A stretch of DNA of 62,733 nt from Anaerolineae bacterium (GTDB lineage: Bacteria; Chloroflexota; Anaerolineae; Promineifilales; Promineifilaceae): contig JAUIAP010000038.1 of the NCBI GenBank assembly GCA_030425205.1, forward strand, positions 1-62,733, read 5' to 3'. The notes beneath the pieces are model-generated. The model did no database searches. It was not told where the DNA came from and saw only the letters and a program-made list of their open reading frames with translations. The stretch's first letter is position 1. Each line of letters starts with the position of its first letter. Below, in pieces: positions 44,794 through 54,579 of the stretch. Made by a program: the position numbers and the translations under genes.

Positions 44794-46254
44794 ATGATTG
44801 ACGCAACCACCATTGTGATTTTTGGCGCATCGGGCGATTTGACGCGCCGCAAATTGATTCCTGCGCTCTTCAAGCAGTGGCGCAAGCAGCGTTTGCCCGC
44901 CCCGCTGCGCATCGTTGGATTTGCCTTTTCCGATTGGGATACGGCCACGTTCCGCAGCGAGATGGACAGCGGCATCAAGGAATTTGTTGAGGAGGATTTT
45001 CGGCAAGCTTCCTATGATGATTTTTGCGACATGCTTCACTTTGTGCAGGGTGGGTTTACAGAAAGTGACGACTATGCACGTTTGGAAGCGGCGATCTCTG
45101 AGCTTGAAAATGACACGACCAATCGCCTCTACTATCTCGCAACACCCCCGCGCTTTTTTCTGCCGATTGTGGAGCAGATGCACGCACAGGGAATGGTGCA
45201 GGAGTCAGATGTGGCCTGGCGGCGCGTGATCATCGAAAAGCCGTTTGGCAACGATTTGGCTTCGGCGCAGGCCCTCAATACATCGCTCCACAAGCTGTTG
45301 GATGAACAACAAATCTACCGTATCGATCACTACCTAGCGAAAGAGACGGTGCAAAATATCATGGTGTTCCGCTTTGCCAATGCGATTTTTGAGCCGCTTT
45401 GGAATCGCAACTACATCGATCATGTCCAGATTAGTGCGGTTGAATCGGTCGATGTGGGGCATCGTGCTGGTTATTATGATCAGGCGGGCGTCTTGCGCGA
45501 TATGTTCCAAAATCATCTGATGCAGTTGTTGTCACTCGTGGCGATGGAGCCGCCCGCCTCTTTTGAGGCCAACTCTGTGCGCGATGAGAAGGCAAAGGTG
45601 TTGAAGGCAGTTCGGCCGATTTCTCCTGAAGCACTCGCCAGCCATACGATACGTGGTCAATATGCGGGCTACCGTGACGCGCCCGATGTCGCCGACGGCA
45701 GCGAAACGCCGACGTATGCCGCCCTTGAACTGTACATCGACAATTGGCGTTGGCGCGGTGTCCCCTTCTATCTAAGGTCGGGCAAGGCGTTGCAACAAAA
45801 GGCGACCGAAATCATCATCCAATTTCGTGGCACACCGCATAATATGTTTCCGATTCCCGCCGACTATAGTATTCGGCGCAACGTCCTCGCACTCTGCATT
45901 CAGCCACACGAGGCGATCCATTTGCGCTTTGAAACGAAAGTTCCCGACACCGACATCGACATGCGTTCGGTGGAGATGAATTTTGAGTACGATCTCGCCT
46001 TTGGCAAAGATTCCACGCCAGAAGCATATGAACGATTATTACTGGAAGCCCTCGACGGTGACCCGACATTATTTACCCGCGCTGACAGCATCGAACAAGC
46101 GTGGCGTATTATTGATCCAATCATTCAAGGTTGGCAGACAGCGTTTGCGCCCCCGCTCGATGAGTATGTGACTGGGTCATGGGGGCCAGCGAGTTCAGAT
46201 TTGATGTTGTCACAAGCTGGACGCCACTGGCGCTATGCGTGCGCGGAACATTGA
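44794..46254 (+). CDS. zwf: glucose-6-phosphate 1-dehydrogenase
   Basis: A 486-residue enzyme of normal length, first step of the oxidative pentose phosphate pathway. The Rossmann motif GASGDLTRRKLIPALF opens the protein; EKPFGNDLASAQALN and the active-site signature RIDHYLAKETVQNIMVFRFAN follow, with the helix AGYYDQAGVLRDMFQNHLMQLL. It starts 6 nt after a -10 box and is divergent from the leu operon. No gnd or pgl is nearby. TCGGCCGA is read as RPI near residue 275. Confidence 0.97.
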   Translation: MIDATTIVIFGASGDLTRRKLIPALFKQWRKQRLPAPLRIVGFAFSDWDTATFRSEMDSGIKEFVEEDFRQASYDDFCDMLHFVQGGFTESDDYARLEAAISELENDTTNRLYYLATPPRFFLPIVEQMHAQGMVQESDVAWRRVIIEKPFGNDLASAQALNTSLHKLLDEQQIYRIDHYLAKETVQNIMVFRFANAIFEPLWNRNYIDHVQISAVESVDVGHRAGYYDQAGVLRDMFQNHLMQLLSLVAMEPPASFEANSVRDEKAKVLKAVRPISPEALASHTIRGQYAGYRDAPDVADGSETPTYAALELYIDNWRWRGVPFYLRSGKALQQKATEIIIQFRGTPHNMFPIPADYSIRRNVLALCIQPHEAIHLRFETKVPDTDIDMRSVEMNFEYDLAFGKDSTPEAYERLLLEALDGDPTLFTRADSIEQAWRIIDPIIQGWQTAFAPPLDEYVTGSWGPASSDLMLSQAGRHWRYACAEH

Positions 46255-46327
46255 CGATGCATGCGGTGTCAAGATTTGCAGCATCCATGATTGCGGTCTA
46301 CACGCTGCATGATACACGACGTAAACT

Positions 46328-47059
46328 ATGAATTGCGATTGGCAAAAAAGTTCTATCTATAAACTTGAACCAAACCAAGTTGATATTTGGCGCGTTTGGC
46401 TCGACCATGAAGAAAGCTGGATGTGGGAGGTATTATCGGCCGAAGAGCAAGCCCGCGCCAAACGCTTTAAGTTTCCGCGCCATCGGCGTCGTTCTATCGT
46501 TGCCCGCGCCTCCCTGCGCCATCTGCTCGGACAATACCTCAGCATTGACCCACTCGACATCACGCTGTTGACAACCCAGCACGGCAAACCCTACATTGAA
46601 CAACTTTATGGGACGCATGAACTTATGTTTAATGTGACCCACTCACACGAATGCGCCCTGATCGCATTCACACTAGATCGACTTGTCGGGGTAGATATCG
46701 AGCATTATCGTACCGTCAGCGACATTGAAAACATTGCCAAACAGTTTTTTGCAGCGGGTGAGGTTGCCAAGTTGCGCACGGTAGCAGAAGCAAATAAGCA
46801 AGCGACCTTTCTAAAGTGCTGGACGCGCAAAGAGGCATTTATCAAGGCGATTGGAGAGGGGCTTTCCCATCCTCTGCACCAGTTTGAAGTGACATTCTTG
46901 CCAACGGAAGCACCGCGCTTACTCTATGATCAGAGTGATCCAAAAGCTGCCGACGATTGGCAGCTCTTTGATCTCACGCCTGACGAAGCGTATATCGGTG
47001 CGCTGATTGTTGCGGCACAACAGTCAGAACTGATCGATCTCCGTTGCCATCAACTTTAG
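46328..47059 (+). CDS. 4'-phosphopantetheinyl transferase (Sfp type)
   Basis: A 243-residue transferase that moves phosphopantetheine from CoA to a Ser of carrier proteins. Metal-binding motifs are visible: the VGVDIEHYRTV stretch (Asp and Glu) and the later FLKCWTRKEAFIKAIGEGL (W-x-x-K-E-A). The N-terminal domain is the related half-repeat of Sfp-type enzymes. Sfp-type enzymes serve polyketide or peptide synthases, or fatty acid synthase if AcpS is absent; no synthase is in the window. TCGGCCGA is read as SAE near residue 37. Confidence 0.93.
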   Translation: MNCDWQKSSIYKLEPNQVDIWRVWLDHEESWMWEVLSAEEQARAKRFKFPRHRRRSIVARASLRHLLGQYLSIDPLDITLLTTQHGKPYIEQLYGTHELMFNVTHSHECALIAFTLDRLVGVDIEHYRTVSDIENIAKQFFAAGEVAKLRTVAEANKQATFLKCWTRKEAFIKAIGEGLSHPLHQFEVTFLPTEAPRLLYDQSDPKAADDWQLFDLTPDEAYIGALIVAAQQSELIDLRCHQL

Positions 47060-47079
47060 TGCATCATAATGTAAGTTCT

Positions 47080-47145
47080 GTCATACCTGCAAAGGCAGGT
47101 ATCCACTATTGTCTAAGACTGGATTCCCGCCTTCGCGGGAATGAC
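47080..47145. repeat. double REP-like element
   Basis: Two hairpins in tandem: ACCTGCAAAGGCAGGT (about 47085-47100) and TTCCCGCCTTCGCGGGAA (about 47124-47141), separated by a 23-bp spacer. The copy at 62569-62630 has the same two-hairpin order. It lies between two converging genes. Confidence 0.8.
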
Positions 47146-47258
47146 AATGCCATACAATTTACCTTACGCTGTATCTAGAACGTCACTTGCGCAGCATGTA
47201 GGCATTCCCACCGAATATGCATGATGCGGGAGACATAATTCCCGCATCACGCCACGAA

Positions 47259-50096
47259 TCATCGCCGCCGTAAGCTGATGGCAACGCTACTAGCGACGAG
47301 CAAGCCGATGACCGCAACGCCGAGCATTAATCCAAATGGCAATGGCTGACGTGTGCTGGATTCAACCATTGACACTTGCGCCTCATTGACGGTGCAGGCG
47401 AGTGCGACATCATCAACTTGTGCATACCAATCATAATCACCAACGTAGTGGAAACAGACGTTGACAACCTGATCCTTATAGGCTGAGAGGTCGATGGTCT
47501 CCAATGCGCCCGAGTTGGGGACTTCGTGTTGACCCGCAGGATAGTCATCCGTTTTTGAGAATAGAGCTGGCGAGTATGGGCCATCTGCGCCATCAGTGCT
47601 GACAACCACTTCAAACAGGTCTTCGTTTGTCTCATCATAGACACTAAAGTTGACCTTAAAGGATAAATTGTAGTAACCATAGCCGCTCAGATCGATGGGT
47701 GGTGTGCAGAGATAACTATCGACGTAACCGCCGTCCGCATCAGAATCAACGCAGGCTGCAATGCCCGTTCCCGCAAAATTGCCGGGCGTGCCATTGGCCG
47801 AACCGCAAATGCCGTCATCTGTGGTTCCCCAACCGGTCAAGCCACTGCTTGTCAACGTCACCCAGTCAGAAGGGACGCGCTGCTCAAAGTTGACGGCGCC
47901 GTTACAGGCGAGCGAGGTCGGTATGGTGGTGAACTGTGCGCTGGCTGACGTAGATTGACCACAGCCATTTTCGGCCGAAACTCGCCAGTAGTAGGTTGTA
48001 TTCGTCAGCAACGTCGCGCCCGTGAAGGATGTCCCCGCCACGACCTCATCAACGACGATATTATTAAATCCACTATCAGTTGCGACCTCAAGACGGTAGC
48101 TAGAACTCTCTGCAACGGCCGACCAGCTAAAAGTGGGCAGTGTGCCAACGTCACTGGCAGCATCGGCGGGGGCTATCAGGGTTGTCTGTGCTGGGGCTGC
48201 TCCAGCCGCATCTATGGACAAACCTTGTGTTTTCGTTTGACCGTCAGCCATGCCGATCAAGTCAAACTGCAAGAGTCCCGCGCTGAAATCGGCGACCGAT
48301 AGGACTGAACTGCCCGGTGGATTGATGGGATTGACGCTAAATGCAGCGGTCGCGCCCGTCACATCCGTTGACAGCGCAACGGGTGCCGTGAATCCATTAA
48401 ATGCGTTCGCGTTAATATCGAATGTGACCGAATCACCGACACAACCCGTCTGCATGGTTGGCTGTACAGCTAACGAGTATGTTGGGGAGAGACATTCCTG
48501 ATGGGCAAATGTCCCGATGCGCGTGTCCCAAGCCGAGCTGCTCGACGTGGCATAATATTCGTTTGTGAACCAAAACGTCGCACCATCGAACGGATCGACG
48601 CTGATTGCGGCGTAGTCACCCCAACGGTTGGAAGAGGTTTGTGAACCACTGCCTGCAAAGAGGATTTGCTCATCGCGCAACGTGCCAAGGGGATCATCGG
48701 CAAGGCGTGTCGCATAGCGCACAGATGGATATAAGTTGCTGCTTGACGCGACATAGCCGAGCGCAATGTTACCGCAGGAGTCCATCGCAATCGTGGCGTT
48801 AAAACGGTTGTGTCCATCGCCTACGTCGTGCGTGCCTTCTTGATAGAGTGACCAGTCAGCACCCGTTTTCCGCAACTCAAACCAACGAATCGCGGCGCCA
48901 TCTTGACCCGTTCCACCCCCAACGCCATATGTGCCAACCAGCGTTTCATGGGTGCCAAAGTTGCGATAACGGAAGCTGAACATCGGCCATTCACCGAGTG
49001 AATCGACGCGCTGAGACGTTCCCTGTTGTGAAATGCAGTTAAAGTTGAAGAAACCGCAGGCAGTGTACGTGAAGCTGCTCATGGGGATGGTGTCAATGAG
49101 TGTAAAGGTGCTATTGCTCGTGTCGTCGAAATCGGCCGAAAATGCAAACACCTCGACGCGATCCTCTCCACCACCATGATAGCTGTCATCCTTGAACGTA
49201 TAGAAGTAGTTGGGCGCATCGGCCGGCGGTAAATCGGCACCATCCACATCGCTGGGTAACAACAGGTTATCTTGTCCTGTAAATTTAATAAAGTTGGGAG
49301 CCGAATCACCTGCTAACATGGCGACACGATCAAATGCATAGGCCGTGTATGTACTTTCATTTGCGCTCATGTAGTAGCCATCTGGCCACGCGCCAACTTT
49401 GAAGTAGTCGGGAAAGCTGCCCACGTTGTAGGTGTAAATATGGTAGCTCCCAAGCGGATCACTCGTTTGGGAGATTGCAAAACACATGTGCGTTGGGCTA
49501 GCAAATTGGGAAAGCAACCACCGATCAGCCATTTCATCGTAGACCACGATAGGATCGCCCGCGTTACTTGCGCAGTTGCCAGACGGCCACAAATCACCTA
49601 AGTTAAACGGTGTATTGAGCGAATTACCATCTTTGTCGAAAATAGCGACTTTGGTCGCGTTGACCATCTGAACATAGTGGTTCAAGCCGACATCGCCAAC
49701 TACGTCGGGTGGGCTACAGCCACCGCAGCCGGTTGGATTGCCAACCCCTTCAAATGAGAGCAATGGGGCAGGGGAATCTGCAAAATTACGTGAATTAGCG
49801 ATGAGTGGATCGGTCGGAATATCAACGCGATCCCACGTTCCACGTCTGCCAAAGTCTGGCTCGAAAATATGTGGGTTATCGCGGGGGTTGATCTCAAATT
49901 GGACAAGTGGGTATTCGCGGGTGTCGGTGGGGAGGTCGCGGACGGCGGGACTTGTGCCAGAAAATTCGGCCGATCCCACAATCATCTCTGGCGCAACCTT
50001 GTCGTCTCCATCCGCCGCAGTCACTTTTGTCTGCTGTGGCATCGTCACTATCATTATGCAAATTAGCGCGGCAATCCAAACGATGTATTGTTTCAT
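47259..50096 (-). CDS. large secreted protein with Fn3 and MAM-like/anchor domains
   Basis: A 945-residue exported protein. A signal peptide (about 1-27, ending near TKVTAADG) is followed by a large domain of about 480 residues with a Cys-rich entry (TGCGGCSPPDVVGD) resembling secreted beta-propeller-like proteins. An Fn3 module occupies about 640-730 (TTLIAPADAASDVGTLPTFSW...YYWRVSAENGCG), then an adhesin-type beta-sandwich (about 735-905, choice-of-anchor J-like). A C-terminal membrane helix (LMLGVAVIGLLVASSVAISL) and RRR tail form the anchor. It is probably a surface adhesin or binding protein. GAGGA lies 12 nt upstream of the ATG. Confidence 0.85.
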   Translation of the reverse strand: MKQYIVWIAALICIMIVTMPQQTKVTAADGDDKVAPEMIVGSAEFSGTSPAVRDLPTDTREYPLVQFEINPRDNPHIFEPDFGRRGTWDRVDIPTDPLIANSRNFADSPAPLLSFEGVGNPTGCGGCSPPDVVGDVGLNHYVQMVNATKVAIFDKDGNSLNTPFNLGDLWPSGNCASNAGDPIVVYDEMADRWLLSQFASPTHMCFAISQTSDPLGSYHIYTYNVGSFPDYFKVGAWPDGYYMSANESTYTAYAFDRVAMLAGDSAPNFIKFTGQDNLLLPSDVDGADLPPADAPNYFYTFKDDSYHGGGEDRVEVFAFSADFDDTSNSTFTLIDTIPMSSFTYTACGFFNFNCISQQGTSQRVDSLGEWPMFSFRYRNFGTHETLVGTYGVGGGTGQDGAAIRWFELRKTGADWSLYQEGTHDVGDGHNRFNATIAMDSCGNIALGYVASSSNLYPSVRYATRLADDPLGTLRDEQILFAGSGSQTSSNRWGDYAAISVDPFDGATFWFTNEYYATSSSSAWDTRIGTFAHQECLSPTYSLAVQPTMQTGCVGDSVTFDINANAFNGFTAPVALSTDVTGATAAFSVNPINPPGSSVLSVADFSAGLLQFDLIGMADGQTKTQGLSIDAAGAAPAQTTLIAPADAASDVGTLPTFSWSAVAESSSYRLEVATDSGFNNIVVDEVVAGTSFTGATLLTNTTYYWRVSAENGCGQSTSASAQFTTIPTSLACNGAVNFEQRVPSDWVTLTSSGLTGWGTTDDGICGSANGTPGNFAGTGIAACVDSDADGGYVDSYLCTPPIDLSGYGYYNLSFKVNFSVYDETNEDLFEVVVSTDGADGPYSPALFSKTDDYPAGQHEVPNSGALETIDLSAYKDQVVNVCFHYVGDYDWYAQVDDVALACTVNEAQVSMVESSTRQPLPFGLMLGVAVIGLLVASSVAISLRRR

Positions 50097-50252
50097 GTTA
50101 ACTTACTTTCCTCAGGTTATTTTTGTGTGCAGCTCCGACGATCTACTTGCTAATGATAAACCAATTGTCAAAAATGCGCCGTTCGTATTTGCATACTCGC
50201 GAATTGCCCTTTCAATCTACCGTTAACACGCCGTTGAAAATGCAGTCGATAA

Positions 50253-50282
50253 TTGACTTAATCGCGCAAAATAAAGTATACT
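50253..50282 (+). promoter_or_regulatory. rpoB promoter
   Basis: TTGACT (50253-50258), an 18-bp spacer and TATACT (50277-50282): both boxes are close to the sigma-70 consensus. It is the best promoter I see in the window. Confidence 0.8.
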
Positions 50283-50344
50283 GCCTAGTCTTTTACTGAC
50301 GATTGAGGTGAGAGCGATACTAATTGAACTTTTTTGCAAATTGT

Positions 50345-50377
50345 CAAGGGTGCAACAAAACTGTTGTTGCACCCTTG
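50345..50377 (+). promoter_or_regulatory. leader hairpin upstream of rpoB
   Basis: A perfect 14-bp stem CAAGGGTGCAACAA / TTGTTGCACCCTTG with a 5-nt loop, followed by a weak T-rich stretch (CTTTGTTGTCT). It lies about 60 nt upstream of the rpoB ATG and downstream of its promoter, so it could act as an attenuator. Confidence 0.65.
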
Positions 50378-50438
50378 CTTTGTTGTCTCACCATCGGAAC
50401 ACGTTGTTATTTTTAGCTCAACAGCCTTAGGAGAGCAG

Positions 50439-53400
50439 ATGTCGTTTAAGCAAAACACGAAGAATTACGCGAAATTAAAGAACTTGCTGGAGTTGCCCAG
50501 TCTGATCGATATACAGGTTGACTCGTTTGAAACCTTTGTCGCAGAAGGGTTAACAGAACTATTTGAAGAAATCTCACCGATTGTCAGTTTTAACGGTGAT
50601 CTCAAACTGTTCTTCCCCAGCACGCAGCCAGAGACGGAAGGGTTTGACCTTAAGTTTTGGTTTGGTGAGCCGAAATATTCGGTGGAGGAATGCATCGACC
50701 GTGATATGAGTTATTCTGCGCCAATCAATGTGCGCGTTTTGCTATATTCGGCCGATCGTGACCAACCAATTGTCCAAGACATTTTCTTTGGCGACTTCCC
50801 CCTCATGTCTCCCGCTGGTACATTTATTATCAACGGAACAGAGCGTGTTGTCGTCAGCCAGTTGATTCGGTCGCCCGGCGTTTACTTCGAGATTGAAGAA
50901 GAACGCGCCACTGGTCGTCCGCTCGGTATGGCAAAGTTGATCCCAGATCGCGGTGCGTGGATGGAGTTTGAAACCCGCAAAACTGATTACATCACCCTCA
51001 AATTTAACCGCAAGCGGACAGTCCCAATCACGCTTTTCCTGCGTGCTATCGCAGCAATTGACGATGGCTTGGGCAACCCACTGATCAAAGAGGGTACAGA
51101 TGAAGAGATGATGGCGCTGTTTGAGGATATCGACACCAATGGTGATCACCTCTACATTCAGGGCAGTTTGGAGCAGGAACCCGCATGGGATCCCGATAAG
51201 CCACTCAATGAACAGGCAATTATCGAGTTCTATAAGCGGATGCGTCCCGGTGACCCACCCACGCTTGAAAATGCAACGAGCTTCCTTTACGAGCAATTGT
51301 ATGATCCACGTCGCTACGATATGGCACGAGTTGGTCGTTACAAGCTCAATAAGCGTCTCGGTTTAGAGGGGTTGGTTCCGCTGACCCATCGCACAATCAC
51401 CCAATACGACATTGTGCGCCTCGTGCGCAACATGATTCTGATCAACAATCAGCAGTCAGGGCCAGACGATATCGATCATCTCGGCAATCGTCGCATCAAA
51501 ACGGTTGGTGAGTTGCTGCAAGCGAAGCTGCGCGTTGGATTACGCCGCATGGAGCGTGTTGTACGCGAACGCATGTCGATTCGTGACGCCGATACCATCA
51601 CGCCGATTTCGTTGATCAACATTCGCCCCGTTGTTGCCTCAATTCGTGAGTTCTTTGGATCATCACAGCTGAGCCAGTTTATGGAGCAGGCGAATCCATT
51701 GGCAGAGTTAACGCATAAGCGCACCGTTTCGGCACTTGGCCCCGGCGGGTTGCGTCGTGAACGTGCGGGCTTTGAAGTGCGCGATGTTCATCACAGCCAC
51801 TATGGTCGCATCTGCCCAATTGAAACGCCTGAAGGACCAAACATCGGCTTGATCGGCCGACTTGCATCTTATGCGCGTGTCAACAAATATGGTTTCGTCG
51901 AAACGCCCTACTATCGTGTCAAGAACACGCTGGCTGGCGACGATGCGAACATGGTTGATCATGACCTTCGCGCCAACGTCATCAATGTAGACACTGGCGA
52001 AATTATCGCCGAAGCTGGCACGACGATCACGGATGCGATTTTTGCTGAGATCAAAGAGGCTGGCGTTGAAGAGATCGCGGTTGTGCCGTACATGAGCGAC
52101 GAGCTTGTATTCATGTCGGCCGATGAAGAAGATCAATACTCTATCGCACAAGGGAATGCCTTGCTTGATGAGCGTGGTCAATTCGTTGAAAAGCGTGTTT
52201 CTGTCCGCCGTGACCAGCAGTTCCGCTTTACGTCGGTTGAGCGTATCGACTATATTGATGTCGCACCCCAGCAGATTGTTGGTGTTAGCGCATCACTGAT
52301 TCCCTTCTTGGAGCATGACGATGCAAGCCGCGCCCTCATGGGGTCTAACATGCAGCGTCAGGCAGTGCCACTGTTGCGCCCAGACGTACCAATTGTCAGT
52401 ACGGGAATGGAGCGACATGCGGCGCGTAACTCTGGGACGGTCGTAGTTGCAAAAGCTGATGGTGAAGTTTTGAGCGTGACGGGTGATAGCATCACCGTTC
52501 AGGAAGAGGACGGCCCCCGAGTTTACAAGTTGCGTAAATACCAACGTTCGAACCAAAGCACCTGCATTGATCAACGTCCTATTGTTCGCAAGGGTCAGCT
52601 GATCACACAAGGGGACATTTTGGCCGACAGTTCCTCAACAGAGTTGGGTGAACTCGCGCTCGGTCAGGACGTGGTTGTTGCCTACCTTTCATGGGAAGGC
52701 GGCAACTATGAGGATGCGATTCTCGTCAGCGAAGAGCTTGTCCGTTGGGACAAATACACGTCGGTTCACATCGAAAAGCACGAAGTTGAAGCACGTGACA
52801 CAAAGCTTGGCCCTGAAGAGATCACCTATGACATTCCAAACGTGAGCGAAGAAGCACTCAAAGATTTGGACGAGGGCGGTATCATCCGCGTCGGTGCAGA
52901 TGTCAAAGAGCTGGACATTCTCGTTGGTAAAATTACCCCTAAGGGTGAGAAAGAGCTGACGCCAGAAGAAAAATTGTTACGCGCTATTTTTGGTGATAAG
53001 GCGCGTGAAGTGAAGGATAGCAGCTTGCGGATGCCGCATGGTTCACGCGGTAAAGTTGTGGACGTGCAGCAGTTTGATCGCCAGCAAGATCGTGACCTGC
53101 CAGCAGGTGTGGAAACGATGGTGCGGGTCAGTGTTGCGCAGCGTCGTCGCTTGACACAGGGTGACAAGATGGCTGGTCGGCATGGTAACAAGGGTGTGAT
53201 TTCCCAAGTTGTGCCGATTGAAGATATGCCTCACCTTGAGGATGGGCGTCCCGTTGACATCATCTTGAGCCCGATTGGTGTTCCCGGTCGTATGAACTTG
53301 GGACAGATTCTGGAGACACATCTCGGCTGGGCCGCATGGCATCTCGGCTATCGCGCAGTCACGCCAGTGTTTGACGGAGCGAAAGAGGACGAAATTCGTG

Positions 53401-54392
53401 CGGAGTTGGCGCGGTCATGGTTAACCCAACGTGGCTGGGAAGTTGTTGGAACGTGGGCGTTTGAATCGCTCAAGGAAAATGACTACCACATCGAATCATT
53501 GAGCGGAATTGATGAGGCACGACTCGTGTTCATGAATGCGTGGTTGGCCGATTCAGAGGCTGATTGGGACTTGGAGCGCATCACGACGGATGAATTCTAC
53601 GCCAAACGTGCAGCCACCTTCGAGTGGTTGCGGACACGTGGACACAATCCAGAAGAGATCTTTGGCCCTGAAGATTTGAATCAATTGCGCAAGTTGCAGT
53701 GGAAACCATACAATGCAAATGCGATTGAGACATGCGTGCGTGAATGGTACGACTGGATGATCGGCCGATTCAAGAACGAACTGCCAGAAGAGACCCATGT
53801 GGATGCGTTTGAGACGCCGGTTGAAAAACTGACAGAGCTGGCAAGCAAATTGACATTCCAGACCCACATTCCACTGCCAACGCTCGGTAAGGAAAAGCTG
53901 ATCGATGGTCAAACAGGTGAAGCCTATGCACAACCTGTAACAGTTGGTATCGCGCACATGCTGAAGCTCGCCCATTTGGTTGAAGATAAGGCACATGCAC
54001 GCTCAACTGGCCCATACTCGCTTGTCACACAGCAACCGCTCGGTGGTAAGGCGCAGTTCGGTGGTCAGCGTTTCGGTGAGATGGAAGTTTGGGCGTTGGA
54101 GGCTTACGGCGCAGCACATATCTTGCAAGAGATGTTGACGATTAAGTCGGATGACACACAAGGGCGCGTCAAAGCGTATGAGTCAATCGTCAAGAACGAG
54201 CCAATCGAAGATCCCGGTATCCCTGCATCATTCCGCGTTTTGGTCAAGGAGTTGCAATCACTTGGCTTGGCGGTCGAGGCTGTAACTGACAGTGGTGATT
54301 TGATTCGCTTTGGTAAGGAAGATGATCGCCGCAACAAACCACACGTTGGGACAGGTCTGATGGACTTGGCGCGCAATCGTCGTTCGGGCTAA
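50439..54392 (+). CDS. rpoB: RNA polymerase beta subunit
   Basis: A 1317-residue beta subunit, near full length. I chose the ATG at 50439 with AGGAG 6 nt upstream; the frame is open to 50334 through the leader hairpin, which cannot be coding. Conserved blocks are clear: the rifampicin region SSQLSQFMEQANPLAEL, ALGPGGLRRERAGFEVRDVH, ICPIETPEGPNIGLIGRLA, GDKMAGRHGNKGV and the C-terminal GGKAQFGGQRFGEMEVWALEA. The rifampicin region has Thr429 where E. coli has Arg529 and Glu416 for Asp516. rpoC and ribosomal protein genes do not adjoin it, and a terminator follows directly. Confidence 0.98.
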   Translation: MSFKQNTKNYAKLKNLLELPSLIDIQVDSFETFVAEGLTELFEEISPIVSFNGDLKLFFPSTQPETEGFDLKFWFGEPKYSVEECIDRDMSYSAPINVRVLLYSADRDQPIVQDIFFGDFPLMSPAGTFIINGTERVVVSQLIRSPGVYFEIEEERATGRPLGMAKLIPDRGAWMEFETRKTDYITLKFNRKRTVPITLFLRAIAAIDDGLGNPLIKEGTDEEMMALFEDIDTNGDHLYIQGSLEQEPAWDPDKPLNEQAIIEFYKRMRPGDPPTLENATSFLYEQLYDPRRYDMARVGRYKLNKRLGLEGLVPLTHRTITQYDIVRLVRNMILINNQQSGPDDIDHLGNRRIKTVGELLQAKLRVGLRRMERVVRERMSIRDADTITPISLINIRPVVASIREFFGSSQLSQFMEQANPLAELTHKRTVSALGPGGLRRERAGFEVRDVHHSHYGRICPIETPEGPNIGLIGRLASYARVNKYGFVETPYYRVKNTLAGDDANMVDHDLRANVINVDTGEIIAEAGTTITDAIFAEIKEAGVEEIAVVPYMSDELVFMSADEEDQYSIAQGNALLDERGQFVEKRVSVRRDQQFRFTSVERIDYIDVAPQQIVGVSASLIPFLEHDDASRALMGSNMQRQAVPLLRPDVPIVSTGMERHAARNSGTVVVAKADGEVLSVTGDSITVQEEDGPRVYKLRKYQRSNQSTCIDQRPIVRKGQLITQGDILADSSSTELGELALGQDVVVAYLSWEGGNYEDAILVSEELVRWDKYTSVHIEKHEVEARDTKLGPEEITYDIPNVSEEALKDLDEGGIIRVGADVKELDILVGKITPKGEKELTPEEKLLRAIFGDKAREVKDSSLRMPHGSRGKVVDVQQFDRQQDRDLPAGVETMVRVSVAQRRRLTQGDKMAGRHGNKGVISQVVPIEDMPHLEDGRPVDIILSPIGVPGRMNLGQILETHLGWAAWHLGYRAVTPVFDGAKEDEIRAELARSWLTQRGWEVVGTWAFESLKENDYHIESLSGIDEARLVFMNAWLADSEADWDLERITTDEFYAKRAATFEWLRTRGHNPEEIFGPEDLNQLRKLQWKPYNANAIETCVREWYDWMIGRFKNELPEETHVDAFETPVEKLTELASKLTFQTHIPLPTLGKEKLIDGQTGEAYAQPVTVGIAHMLKLAHLVEDKAHARSTGPYSLVTQQPLGGKAQFGGQRFGEMEVWALEAYGAAHILQEMLTIKSDDTQGRVKAYESIVKNEPIEDPGIPASFRVLVKELQSLGLAVEAVTDSGDLIRFGKEDDRRNKPHVGTGLMDLARNRRSG

Positions 54393-54435
54393 ACCTTTAG
54401 ATTAGAGCGCAATCAACTCGGTTGCATCTAAAAAG

Positions 54436-54468
54436 GGGCGGTAGGTCATTTGACTTACCGCTCTTTTT
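54436..54468 (+). terminator. rpoB terminator
   Basis: GCGGTAGGTCA / TGACTTACCGC stem (54438-54448 and 54451-54461, one G-T pair, extended by two pairs) followed by TTTTT. It begins 43 bp after the rpoB stop, so rpoB is probably a single-gene transcript. Confidence 0.85.
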
Positions 54469-54579
54469 GATCCTAATAGTGCGTGCAACGGTCATCGTGC
54501 AAAAGACTGTTCGATCAATTTGTAATAGTTTGCAATGGTGCGCGTTACAATACCGTCAAGTTTTTGAAGTGGAATCATT

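Larger units (their letters stand above)
50097..50438. promoter_or_regulatory. rpoB promoter and leader region
   Basis: This 342-bp gap holds the start region of the secreted protein gene (minus strand), the rpoB promoter at 50253-50282 and an untranslated leader of roughly 150 nt. In the leader, GGTGAGA (50307-50313) can pair with TCTCACC (50386-50392), enclosing the hairpin at 50345-50377; CGAT and ATCG extend this stem after a 3-nt bulge. Confidence 0.7.

Noticed and set aside
50334..50438. An N-terminal extension of RpoB
   Set aside because: It would translate through the 14-bp leader hairpin, is unlike any beta subunit, and AGGAG marks the ATG at 50439.
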